A DNA stretch of 26,614 nt from Chloroflexota bacterium (GTDB lineage: Bacteria > Chloroflexota > Anaerolineae > Anaerolineales > UBA4823), in NCBI GenBank assembly GCA_030669775.1, contig DAOVCZ010000003.1:1-26614 (forward strand), given 5' to 3'. The position numbers and the translations under genes are program-made. This document shows positions 1 through 8,500 of the stretch, piece by piece (positions within the stretch are counted from its first letter, which is position 1; each line of letters opens with the position of its first letter). The notes under the pieces are model-generated. The model was not told where the DNA came from, searched no databases, and saw only the letters and a program-made list of their open reading frames with translations.

Positions 1-390
1 AATCTTGGCCGCGATCGGGAAATGCGCTACACCCCCTCCGGCCTGGCAGTGAAAAATTTTAACGTCGAAACCAATCGCAAATAAACAACATCTGACGGCA
101 ATCAGGTAGAAGAAACGACTTGGTTCCGGGTTTCAACCTGGGGTAAAACCGCTGAGGTTTGCAACCAATATCTGAAGAAAGGCAGTAAAGTCCTTGTGGA
201 AGGTCGGCTGAAGCCTGATCCTGATACAGGAAGCCCTCGGACATTCACTCGACAGGATGGTACTACTGGTGCCAGCTTTGAACTAACTGCTAACCAGGTA
301 CGCTTTCTATCCACCCGAGTTGAAGATGAGGGCGCATATTCCGCAGACGATTCACAAGGCATATCAGAACCAGAGGATATTCCCTTCTAA
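1..390 (+). pseudogene. ssb: single-stranded DNA-binding protein, 5'-truncated by window edge, with in-frame TAA
   Basis: SSB binds single-stranded DNA during replication, repair and recombination. Reading from base 1 gives an OB-fold that begins at the family's GNLGRDPEMRYTPSG segment (here NLGRDREMRYTPSG). It continues through WFRVSTWGKTAEVCNQYLKKGSKV and ends with the acidic tail DIPF, the partner-binding tip typical of bacterial SSBs. Roughly the first eight residues lie outside the window. Codon 28 (82-84) is TAA, between TNRK and TTSDGNQVEETTW; most SSBs have an aromatic residue, often Tyr, there. The frame is otherwise intact on both sides, so this is a point nonsense change and not a frameshift. 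The downstream piece could restart only at weak sites such as GTG 196, which would lose the DNA-binding core. It could be a genuine pseudogene (a second ssb copy elsewhere), a consensus error, or a readthrough site. Family call is secure; functional state is unknown. Confidence 0.9.
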
Positions 391-478
391 AACACGTTAT
401 CTACTTGCGAGCCAGCGAGTGCTCACACATCACGATAATTCCGATTTTGATGCTATGCATCTTAAATAACGCGCCTTG

Positions 479-519
479 AAGGGCGGAGGTTGAAAAATAT
501 CAATATCTCCTCCGCCCTT
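479..519 (+). terminator. Rho-independent terminator after ssb
   Basis: An 11-bp perfect GC-rich stem pairs AAGGGCGGAGG (479-489) with CCTCCGCCCTT (509-519) around a 19-nt loop, followed by a short T/A-rich run. It separates ssb from the DUF3467 operon. The rest of 391-570 shows no gene, and I see no convincing promoter hexamer pair in it. Confidence 0.8.
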
Positions 520-570
520 TAATATTCACTCATCTGCTGTAAAAACGAAAATCTTAATCAGGAGCTGCAA

Positions 571-909
571 ATGTCCGATAAACCTAATAAACCAGCCCCA
601 CAAAAATTACCACCCATGACAATACCAGAAGATATTGAGGCGATTTACATCAACCTGGTGCGAATTGCCCACTCGCCATCAGAGATGGTCTTCGACTTTG
701 CTCATCTACTACCCGGTTCCAGACCTGCGAAGGTCCGTACACGTATTGTCATGTCTCCTTTAGGTGCCAAGCTATTGCAACATGCACTCACTGAGAATAT
801 CAAACGATACGAAACCTCTTTTGGAGAGATTCGTCTCCCTGGGTCAAAATCACTGGCAGATTTCCTTTTTCGCCCCACTCCCCCATCTGATGAATCGCCA
901 GAGGAATAA
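571..909 (+). CDS. DUF3467 family protein
   Basis: 112-residue cytosolic protein. The core reads NLVRIAHSPSEMVFDFAHLLPG, then VRTRIVMSPLGAKLLQHALTENIKRYETSFGEI. This matches the DUF3467 pattern as I know it: a short beta-rich domain with an SPSE-DFA motif and an amphipathic C-terminal helix. The N-terminal 20 residues are Pro/Lys-rich and probably disordered, and the C-terminus is acidic. The start at 571 is supported by an AGGAG Shine-Dalgarno sequence about 7 bases upstream. The stop is 3 bases before the next start, so it is the first gene of a tight operon with the translin-like and Cas4-like genes. Biochemical function of the family is unknown to me; the repeated neighbourhood of nucleic-acid enzymes suggests an accessory role, which is inference only. 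Confidence 0.85.
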   Translation: MSDKPNKPAPQKLPPMTIPEDIEAIYINLVRIAHSPSEMVFDFAHLLPGSRPAKVRTRIVMSPLGAKLLQHALTENIKRYETSFGEIRLPGSKSLADFLFRPTPPSDESPEE

Positions 910-912
910 GAT

Positions 913-1542
913 ATGGACCGATTAGAGAATATTGCTGAACAAATTCACCAGGCATTTCAAGCCCGAACAAGTGCTCGCGATCACGCCCTATCTCAAGCTC
1001 GTACACTTACGCGTCACTGTGCAAATGCGATTCGTGCGGTTCATCGCGATGAATTCAATGTCGCTCAAGAACACCTCGAAAGTGCCTCCAGTATCGCCAA
1101 ATCTCTGCATACTGATCTAGAGGAATATCCCGATCTATATTATGCTGGATACACCCAGGATGCCCTTAAAGAATATGCTGAGGCCTCTATTGTTTATGCA
1201 TTAGTGATCAACAAAGAATTACCATCCCCTCAAGAATTGGGTCTAGAAAATGCGACCTACTTGAATGGACTGGCTGAAACAGTGGGTGAATTTCGTCGCA
1301 GATGTTTGGATATCTTGCGCCAAGGATATTCTCAAGATGCCGAACAGCTACTGCAACATATGGATGATATATACGCTGTTTTGATAACCATGGATTACCC
1401 TAATGCGATCACGGGAGGTATTCGTCGCCAAACTGATATTGCCCGCAGCATCACTGAGCGTACCCGGGGTGATTTAACTCTTAGTCTGCGACAAGAGCAT
1501 CTTGAACAATCAATGCAGCGCTTGGAGGAGCGTCTGAAATAA
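913..1542 (+). CDS. translin/TRAX-family protein (prokaryotic translin-like)
   Basis: 209-residue, all-helical protein. Translin and TRAX form ring-shaped complexes that bind single-stranded RNA/DNA; TRAX supplies RNase activity (C3PO). The match to TRAX by eye is good in three places. KEYAEA (E87, E90) aligns with the catalytic E-x-x-E helix QEFVEA. YLNGLAETVGEFRRRC (116-131) aligns with YLLGVADLTGELMRMC. MDDIY (D151/D152) falls where TRAX carries its third acidic residue. The acidic triad therefore appears conserved, so nuclease activity is plausible. The start has a GAGGAA ribosome-binding sequence and follows the DUF3467 stop by 3 bases; the stop is 2 bases before the Cas4-like gene. Such proteins are sometimes labelled haloacid dehalogenase in databases, but no HAD motif is present. 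Family call good; the RNA or DNA substrate in bacteria is unknown. Confidence 0.85.
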   Translation: MDRLENIAEQIHQAFQARTSARDHALSQARTLTRHCANAIRAVHRDEFNVAQEHLESASSIAKSLHTDLEEYPDLYYAGYTQDALKEYAEASIVYALVINKELPSPQELGLENATYLNGLAETVGEFRRRCLDILRQGYSQDAEQLLQHMDDIYAVLITMDYPNAITGGIRRQTDIARSITERTRGDLTLSLRQEHLEQSMQRLEERLK

Positions 1543-1544
1543 GC

Positions 1545-1781
1545 ATGAGTACCATTCGTGCTTCAGAAATAGGAACATATCTCTATTGTAAACGTGCTTG
1601 GTGGTACCAAAAACAAGGCTACCCACCAAACAATCAAGATGAGCTCGCAGCAGGTACAGCAATACATGTCCAACATACCCGCCTGGTAATGGTCAGTGGC
1701 TGCTTGCGTGTTCTAGCATATGTGACTTTCATTATCGCCATCGTACTGTTAGCCATCTACCTGACCGGAAAACTGATCTAA
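1545..1781 (+). CDS. Cas4-like nuclease, N-terminal part (Fe-S cysteine plus membrane helix)
   Basis: 78-residue ORF starting ASEIGTYLYCKRAWWYQKQG, the N-terminal signature of Cas4/RecB-like nucleases, whose single Cys (C15 here) is one of four ligands of a 4Fe-4S cluster. It then has a hydrophobic helix at about residues 56-74 and ends at TAA 1779-1781. The following ORF (from TTG 1788) is in exactly the same reading frame and carries the nuclease core and the other three cysteines. The two are therefore halves of one fold, separated by a single stop between two membrane helices. The start follows the translin-like stop by 2 bases, with GGAGG further upstream in that gene's end. Either a true split gene, whose halves associate in the membrane, or a nonsense mutation or sequence error; the sequence alone cannot decide. 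Confidence 0.75.
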   Translation: MSTIRASEIGTYLYCKRAWWYQKQGYPPNNQDELAAGTAIHVQHTRLVMVSGCLRVLAYVTFIIAIVLLAIYLTGKLI

Positions 1782-1787
1782 ATCGAA

Positions 1788-2300
1788 TTGTTATACATAA
1801 TTGGGATCTTAATCCTAGTGGGAGTGGCGCTATTTTGGGTATCTAGCCGGCAACGACAGTCTACTGGTCTCCCGCCAGGCAAGGTGATCTACAGCGATCA
1901 TAACCAATGGGGAAAAGTCGAAACTCCGCTATATGATCCAACCTTCAATTTGACAGGAAAACCAGATTATTTGGTTGAAAATCAAGAGGGGCTAATTCCA
2001 GTGGAGGTCAAATCAAGGCGCTTGAAGGCAGCCCCATATGACTCACACATTTATCAAATAGCCGCCTATTGCTTTCTGATCGACCAAACGCTTGGAATCC
2101 GACCTCCCTTTGGTATACTTCACTACTCCAACCAGGATATTGCCATCGATTACACGAGAGAACTTGAGCAAAGTTTGATCGATCTGATTCGAGAGATTCG
2201 CTCGCAAAGCCGACGTAGAGATCTTGATCGCTCTCATCAATCGGCGAATCGCTGTCGTGGCTGTGGATACAACTCAATTTGTGATCAGGCATTAATCTGA
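1788..2300 (+). CDS. Cas4-like PD-(D/E)XK nuclease, C-terminal catalytic part, membrane-anchored
   Basis: 170 residues if started at TTG 1788 (no good ribosome-binding site, so translation would depend on coupling or readthrough). Residues 2-18 form a membrane helix. The PD-(D/E)XK nuclease core follows: D60 in GKPDYLV, E73-x-K75 in IPVEVKSRR, and the QxxxY motif Q90-Y94 in QIAAYCF. The C-terminal C156-x2-C159-x5-C165 (CRGCGYNSIC) supplies three Fe-S ligands that would pair with C15 of the upstream ORF. Cas4 and RecB-type relatives degrade or trim DNA ends. There is no CRISPR array or cas gene in this window, so the role is probably not CRISPR spacer processing. A cytoplasmic domain tethered by two adjacent membrane helices is unusual for Cas4. 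Family call is strong; substrate is unknown. Confidence 0.85.
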   Translation: MLYIIGILILVGVALFWVSSRQRQSTGLPPGKVIYSDHNQWGKVETPLYDPTFNLTGKPDYLVENQEGLIPVEVKSRRLKAAPYDSHIYQIAAYCFLIDQTLGIRPPFGILHYSNQDIAIDYTRELEQSLIDLIREIRSQSRRRDLDRSHQSANRCRGCGYNSICDQALI

Positions 2301-2378
2301 AAGGTAAGATTCCCAAACGAAGCAACTTCAATATAACTAAATCACTGTCCCTTCAAATTAGGTGTGGATAAACTCGTT

Positions 2379-2384
2379 TATAAT
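2379..2384 (+). promoter_or_regulatory. -10 box six bases before the NAD kinase ATG (possible leaderless transcript)
   Basis: A perfect TATAAT lies at 2379-2384, followed by AGCGGC and then ATG 2391. If used, transcription would begin at or next to the A of the ATG. No good -35 hexamer sits at 16-18 bases upstream, which lowers confidence. It would make GTG 2364 an implausible start for the downstream gene. Confidence 0.45.
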
Positions 2385-2390
2385 AGCGGC

Positions 2391-3263
2391 ATGCCTGAAG
2401 GTGAATTTGGATTTCAACATATCGCTGTTGCTCCTCATCCTGAAATTTCCGTTGCCGTTGAAGAGACAGAGCACATCGTATCCTTCTTACGAGATCAAGG
2501 CTTACGAGTTACCTCTGGTCTGTTATACGATGAAAATTTTCACCATCGGATTAATCGTGGCGAATTCGATTTATTAATTGCTTTGGGGGGCGATGGAACT
2601 ATGTTGCGTGCTGGTCACCTATGTGGACCACATGGAGTTCCCATTCTAGGGATCAACATGGGTCGCTTCGGATTTCTGATGGAAATTCAGCAAGATGGCT
2701 GGAGAGAGGCATTCCAACGCCTACTGCAAGGAGATTTTTGGTTTGAAAAACGGATGATGCTCATCGCTGAACAAGTCAGGGGTGACCGGATTCTCGGGGA
2801 GTGGGATGTTGTCAACGAAGCGGTTGTCAGTAGGGGCGGTATTGTCCGTCCGGTTCAAATGGAAGTCAACGTCGATGGTCGCTTCCTGGCAACCTATGTT
2901 GCGGATGGAATGATTGCCGCGACACCGACAGGATCAACCGCTTATGCCTTGGCAGCAGGAGGTCCGATCTTACCACCTGAACTTCGCACAATTCTACTAG
3001 TACCAATCGCTCCTCATCTTTCAATCGATAGAGGAATCGTCCTTGCAGAAGGCTCTTCAGTGGCAATCAAAGTGCACACCACTCACCAGGCTGTGCTCAG
3101 TGTGGACGGCCAGCCGCCAATAGAATTAGCGGATGGGGATTATGTCAATGTTCATGCAAGCAGCCATACACTTCAGTTTATTCGTTTTCAGGATCCTGGC
3201 TATTTTTACCGAAACCTGACACCGCATATGAATCAAAATCCATCCATTGGAATTACTCGATGA
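2391..3263 (+). CDS. nadK: NAD kinase
   Basis: Cytosolic enzyme that phosphorylates NAD to NADP using ATP or polyphosphate. With the start at ATG 2391 the product is 290 residues. It shows the diagnostic GGDGT motif (66-70, catalytic Asp68), GINMGRFGFL (about 91-100), NEAVVSRG, and ADGMIAATPTGSTAYALAAGGPI, the conserved C-terminal domain signature with its TPTGSTAY loop. I prefer ATG 2391 to GTG 2364 because the family usually begins only a few residues before the first beta strand (here HIAVAPHP) and because a TATAAT overlaps the region between the two starts. Its stop overlaps the next start (ATGA). Upstream lies the Cas4-like gene; downstream the B-box protein, recN and a regulator form one continuous unit. 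The nadK-recN neighbourhood is common in bacteria. Confidence 0.95.
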   Translation: MPEGEFGFQHIAVAPHPEISVAVEETEHIVSFLRDQGLRVTSGLLYDENFHHRINRGEFDLLIALGGDGTMLRAGHLCGPHGVPILGINMGRFGFLMEIQQDGWREAFQRLLQGDFWFEKRMMLIAEQVRGDRILGEWDVVNEAVVSRGGIVRPVQMEVNVDGRFLATYVADGMIAATPTGSTAYALAAGGPILPPELRTILLVPIAPHLSIDRGIVLAEGSSVAIKVHTTHQAVLSVDGQPPIELADGDYVNVHASSHTLQFIRFQDPGYFYRNLTPHMNQNPSIGITR

Positions 3264-3778
3264 CTACAGAACACCCTACCCTTTATTGTGAAAACCACCC
3301 AAATGTTGAGACAACTTTACGCTGCAACCGCTGCGAGAAGCCGATATGCGCCAAGTGCGCTGTACAGACCGAAACCGGATATCGATGTACAGAATGTGTG
3401 CGCACACAGCAAAAAAACTTCGATACAGCGACCTGGGTCGATTACATTCTTGCTATTGGTATCGCTGTCATCCTGGCTTACATAGGTAGCTTATTAACCT
3501 CAAGGATTGGATTCTTCACAATCTTCGTCGCTCCCATCGCTGGGATTGTGATTGCTGAAGCAATTCGCTTTGCCATCCGTCGCCGCCGATCTAAACGCCT
3601 GTTTCAAGCCACCGCAGCTGCAACCGCCTTTGGTGGTTTATTGCCTATCTTGTCGGTGTTGGCTTTGACCGGATTGGCGATCGGTTTTGTCGGTTTATTC
3701 TATTTTATTTGGCCAGTTGTTTATACTGTTTTAGTGACATCCACAGTGTATTATCGATTGGCAGGTATCCGGCTTTGA
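3260..3778 (+). CDS. B-box-type zinc-finger membrane protein
   Basis: 172 residues. The N-terminal 46 residues carry a B-box-like zinc-binding pattern: C10-x2-H13-x8-C22-x2-C25-x4-C30-x2-C33-x9-C43-x2-C46, enough for two metal sites. A hydrophobic region follows with about four predicted membrane segments (from about residues 57, 80, 115 and 140), interrupted by the basic patch RRRRSKR near 107-113. The start overlaps the nadK stop by four bases (ATGA), indicating translational coupling. The fingers would face the cytoplasm if the basic patch does. Short prokaryotic B-box/membrane fusions of this kind exist but I know no assigned function. Real gene; function unknown. Confidence 0.8.
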   Translation: MTTEHPTLYCENHPNVETTLRCNRCEKPICAKCAVQTETGYRCTECVRTQQKNFDTATWVDYILAIGIAVILAYIGSLLTSRIGFFTIFVAPIAGIVIAEAIRFAIRRRRSKRLFQATAAATAFGGLLPILSVLALTGLAIGFVGLFYFIWPVVYTVLVTSTVYYRLAGIRL

Positions 3779-3800
3779 TTAATTAATTGGCCTGACACTT

Positions 3801-5537
3801 ATGCTTGCTGAATTAAGAATCGATGATTTCGCCATCATCGATCAACTTGAAATAACCTTCAGTCCAGGTTTGATCACCTTTACCGGGGAAACCGGTGCGG
3901 GAAAATCGATAATTATCGACGCGGTTGAGCTTTTGCTTGGTGGTCGGGCTGAGGTCTCAATGATTCGCTCTGGCGCGAAACGAGCGATGATCGAAGCCAC
4001 TTTCCAGATCCCGACCTCAAGTCGAGATGCTATCCAAACCATCCTTGAGGGTGAAGATTTATTTGATGATCCAGAATTTTTCACGATTGGACGAGAAATC
4101 CGAATCGGAGGGCGCAGTGTCGCCCGGCTTAACGGTCGTAATGTAAGTGCCGGCCTGTTGAAAGAAATTGGCGAGCTGTTGGTAGACGTGCATGGCCAAT
4201 CTGAGCATTTATCCTTATTGCGCGTAAAGGAACATCTAAACTTGCTCGATCGCTATGCAAGAGATGAGAAGCTGTTGAATAATTACTCTAAGGTTTACCA
4301 AGATCTGGTTTCAGTGAACCGAGAATTAACAAAACTACACCAAGCAGAAAGCGAAGCTGCCCGGCAAATTGACCTGCTCAATTATCAAATTAATGAAATC
4401 CATGCCGCTCGTTTGGAAGCGGGAGAAGATGAGAACCTGGTCTCAGAACGCAACCGTTTGGCAAACGCTGAAAACCTCGCTTCTTCTGCCCAACAGGCAT
4501 TAATCAAGCTCGATGAGGGCACACCAGAGTCCCCCTCTGTGACAGATCTTCTCGGACAAATACTTGACGAGATAAAAGAAGTTTCTCGACTTGATGCATC
4601 TCAAATCATTCTCAACGAGAGTTTTCAGAGCACATTTTCTACGTTGACAGACCTATCCCGTGAACTGCGAAAATACTCCGATGGAATTGAATTTAATCCT
4701 GCTCGCCTCAATCAAGTCGAGGAACGCCTGGAATTGATCTCCAATTTGAAAAGGAAATACGGAGACACGATTCCTGCAATTCTCGATTATCTCGAAAGCG
4801 CGTTAGAGAAGAAGGAAACCATAACTCATGCTGGTGAACGAATCGCTGAACTTGAACAGCTAAAAAAGAGTTTGCTGATTAACCTAGGAGAAATTGGTCA
4901 GGCGTTATCTGAGATCAGGCACAGAGCTGCGGAAGAAATGGAAAGAGAAATTGAATCCGAGCTCGACGAATTGAATATGTCAGGAGCTCGTTTCGAAGTA
5001 GATTTCCAGGGAAAGATTGACCCAGAAGGGGTGCCAATTTCAGATGGACGGATTGTGGCATATGATGCTACTGGAATAGAACAAATAGAATTCCTGATCG
5101 CTCCCAATCCAGGCGAGGGATTAAAGCCTCTAGTGAAGATCGCTTCTGGGGGTGAAACATCTCGGCTCATGTTAGCGCTCAAAAATGTGCTGGCACGGGC
5201 AGATAATGTCCCAACACTCATCTTTGATGAAATTGATCAAGGTATCGGAGGACGTGTTGGGACTGTGGTAGGTTACAAACTCTGGCTTCTCTCCCGCCAC
5301 CACCAAGTTTTGTGTGTCACCCACCTTCCCCAGCTGGCTGCGTTTGGCGAGCAGCACCTCCAGGTAAGCAAGCAAATCCAGAACGGTCGCACGATAACAC
5401 GTGTTATCGATCTTGATGAAGAGGATCGTTTGCCTGAATTAGCTCAAATGCTAGGTGAAACCAGTGATGGTGCTATGCACTCAGCTCGAGATATGTTGCA
5501 GGCCGCATCGACCTTGACAAATCGTACGCATGACTGA
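3801..5537 (+). CDS. recN: DNA repair protein RecN (SMC-like ATPase)
   Basis: 578 residues, the usual RecN length. RecN is an SMC-like ATPase recruited to DNA double-strand breaks for recombinational repair. N-terminal ATPase half: LRIDDFAIIDQLEI, then Walker A GETGAGKS (29-36), followed by IIIDAVELLLGGRA. The Q-loop region HGQSEHLSLL follows, then a long coiled-coil middle (about 155-370). The C-terminal half has the ABC-type signature ASGGETSRLMLALK (S449-T453) and Walker B LIFDEIDQGIGG (D476, E477), with the RecN-typical CVTHLPQLAAFG near 510. All catalytic elements are intact. The start ATG 3801 immediately precedes the conserved beta strand. The 3' end overlaps the next gene by 8 bases. 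I see no LexA-like box upstream. Confidence 0.97.
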   Translation: MLAELRIDDFAIIDQLEITFSPGLITFTGETGAGKSIIIDAVELLLGGRAEVSMIRSGAKRAMIEATFQIPTSSRDAIQTILEGEDLFDDPEFFTIGREIRIGGRSVARLNGRNVSAGLLKEIGELLVDVHGQSEHLSLLRVKEHLNLLDRYARDEKLLNNYSKVYQDLVSVNRELTKLHQAESEAARQIDLLNYQINEIHAARLEAGEDENLVSERNRLANAENLASSAQQALIKLDEGTPESPSVTDLLGQILDEIKEVSRLDASQIILNESFQSTFSTLTDLSRELRKYSDGIEFNPARLNQVEERLELISNLKRKYGDTIPAILDYLESALEKKETITHAGERIAELEQLKKSLLINLGEIGQALSEIRHRAAEEMEREIESELDELNMSGARFEVDFQGKIDPEGVPISDGRIVAYDATGIEQIEFLIAPNPGEGLKPLVKIASGGETSRLMLALKNVLARADNVPTLIFDEIDQGIGGRVGTVVGYKLWLLSRHHQVLCVTHLPQLAAFGEQHLQVSKQIQNGRTITRVIDLDEEDRLPELAQMLGETSDGAMHSARDMLQAASTLTNRTHD

Positions 5538-8500
5538 TCTGCAGATCAACCTACTTGGTCCTCCAGAGATACTCTGGGAACAGCAACTTATCAATGTAAA
5601 AAGACGCGTTCCGCGCACACTTCTCTTTTATCTCGCATCCCAAGGGAACTTCGTCGGACGGGGAAAGCTACTTAATCTTTTCTGGACAGATACTTCACCT
5701 AAAGTAGCCCGTCGCCGTCTGCGGGAAGCCCTAAGTCGAATCCGAGCCCAAATCCCAGATCCAAATGTTCTTACAATCCATTATGATTTAGTCGGTTTAG
5801 ACTCAACGAAATCGTGTATCGACCAAAGACGTTTTTTTGATCTTCAAGATTCGATCGGCAACCAGCCCTGGATTATCCCACCAGATAAACCACTTCCTGA
5901 GACGACTTTACAATCCATGATTCGCGCCGCGAATTTATGGCGCGGCTCTCAATTTATGGAAGGTGCAGAATTACCCAGTTCCCGTCCGCTTGAGGATTGG
6001 TGGCAACAAACAAACTTACAGCTGACTCACCTTCGCACGCGTTTGTTCACAAGAATTTGTGATCATTATCGAGTTTCTGGACAGTTAGAAGACGCTCTCA
6101 AGTTTGCACATAAAGCGCTGGAAAGCGATAATTTCAACGAGGATTTGCATTTTAAAGTATTAAGCCTGCTCTTCAATATGGGGCAATACCAAGAAGCCCA
6201 ACAGTATTATTCATCAGTAGCAAAACTATTAAACGATGAGTTAGATGCTCAACCATCCCAGCAGCTTGTATCAATTTATCGCCAAATCCAGAGAAGAAGA
6301 CAGTCAACCTTTCAATCCTCACAACCTGATTGGCGTATCCTGGCCAGCGTTCATACACCTTTTGTGGGTAGACAATCGGAATTCACCCAATTACAGGATG
6401 CTATGGAAACTGGAGGAGGCTGTATCGTATCTGGAGAATCGGGTTTGGGTAAAACCCGCCTAGTTCAAGAATTCTGTGAATTATTTGCCAGCAACCGAAG
6501 AATTTTTGTCACTCATTGTCGACCAGCTGAGATCAACCTCCCTTTTCAACCTGTCATTGAACTGCTCCGCAACCAAATTTCCACCGCCGAATGGCAAAAC
6601 CTGGAAAGTATTTGGGCTGAACCCCTCGCCCTTCTTGTCCCAGAGCTGTCATCCCTCCATCCATCACAGACCCCTCCAACAATCTCATATGATCCAGATC
6701 AAAATCGCTCAACTTTATTGGAGGCGATACGACAAGTGTTCTTACTAATTGCCCAAAAGAACAATTTAGTGTTATTCCTTGATGACGTTCAATGGGCTGA
6801 CGAAGCATCCCTGTCAACAATTTCATATCTGATTGAACGCCCGCCTTTTGAAAGCAGTGCACTTAGCATTCTTGCTGCCCGGACAGATGAGATCAACGAG
6901 AATCTTATTTATTTTCTCTCATCGAATCAAACTTCTTCCAGATTGAAATTTATAGAATTAAAACGCCTTCATCCAAAGGAAATTTCAGGTCTTGGAAGAT
7001 ATGTGATGGGATATCCCCTAAACCAAGAATTGGTTGATCAGCTGGAACACGAAACTGGTGGTAATCCATTCATTATTCTTGAAACGTTACGTTCAGTCCA
7101 GGTATCAAAAACCCTCTCTGGACCATCAAGTCACTCGAAGTTGCCCTTAGCTAAAAGCGTCTATTCCTTGATTCAATACAGAATCGAGCGGTTAAGCCCA
7201 TTAGCACATGAGATCAGTGAGTTTGCTGCTGTTCTTGGTACGGAATTTGATCCTGAATTGATCAGCATTGCCAGCCAGCATAATTTTTCCATTATTGCAC
7301 GTGCAATTGAGGAGTTAAAACAGCGCAACCTTATCGAAGCGATTAATCGACCATCTCAAGATACCTATTGGCGGTTCATCCACGACAAAATCCGGGAAAC
7401 TATACTGCTGGATACCAATCCCATCCGCTTACGTTTCTTGCATGAGCATATCGCCCGGGCATTAGAAACCCGTCTGGATTCTCGAAAAGGAAGTCAAGCA
7501 GCAGTTCTGGCGCAGCATTACGAATTAGCTGGAAAGGTGGCACCCGCGCTGAATTATTGGTTGAAAGCTGCCCAATGGGCGCGCCAGCTTTTTGCAGCAG
7601 CTGAAGCACAACAAATTTTTTCCCGGGCGCAGAAATTGATGCACAACTCAAACGAAGTTATCAGCGATGAACTCATTCATGATTTTTATGCTGAATGGAC
7701 CGAGATGGCATATGAGCTACAAGATGTTCAAACGATTCGGGAGCAAAATTCTACATTATTGAAATTGGGCAGAGAAAGACGTAGCCAGTTATTAATTGGT
7801 ACTGCTTTGGATGGTTTGAGTGACGCTTGTATGGCTGAGAACCAATTCGAGGAAGGTTTGACATATACCAACCAGGCGATCTCTTATCTCAATCAAACTG
7901 ACAATGCTTTTGAGAAGATGGACACCCACATCCATCGCGGTGTTTTCCTGTACATGCTGGGGAGAATTGACGAAGCCATCCAATCATTCGAACTAGCTCT
8001 CACGTTTGGTGATGGTGACCATAACCCACAAATGCAACGCGCGTTGGCTAATGCACATTACCAGCTCTCACTTTCACAAACGCTATCCGGTTGGCCTGAA
8101 TTAGGTCTTAAAAATGCACTTCTCTCTTTAGATATAGCCAATAAAATTGGACACCACCACATTGCGATCACTGCATACACTGCATCGTCACTGGCACTTT
8201 ATTTCATGGCAGACTATAGAAGAGCCCGCCAGAACAATCAAAAGGGGATTGAGCTTGCTGAACGAATACAAGCCAACCGCATGCTTGGGTATTTATACGC
8301 AATCCAGGGGTTCCTTGATATCGCTTCCGGACATCTAGGTGCAGCATACGAGTCTTCCCAATTAGTCTCGAAAATTGGGAAAGCTTATGACTACCAGGAT
8401 ATGCGCTCGATTAGTTACCGCATAATGGGTGATATATTTCTATTACTTGAAGCACCTTCCAAGGCATGTGAGTTATTTCAACAAGGTTTAAACCTCGGCA

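Noticed and set aside
913..1542. Haloacid dehalogenase annotation for the translin-like gene
   Set aside because: No DxDx(T/V) or other HAD motifs; the helical pattern and the E-x-x-E helix fit translin/TRAX.
571..2300. CRISPR-Cas locus because of the Cas4-like nuclease
   Set aside because: No repeat-spacer array and no other cas gene in the window; Cas4-like folds also occur outside CRISPR systems.
2364..2390. GTG 2364 as the nadK start
   Set aside because: It would place TATAAT inside the coding region and add residues not typical of the family; ATG 2391 fits better.
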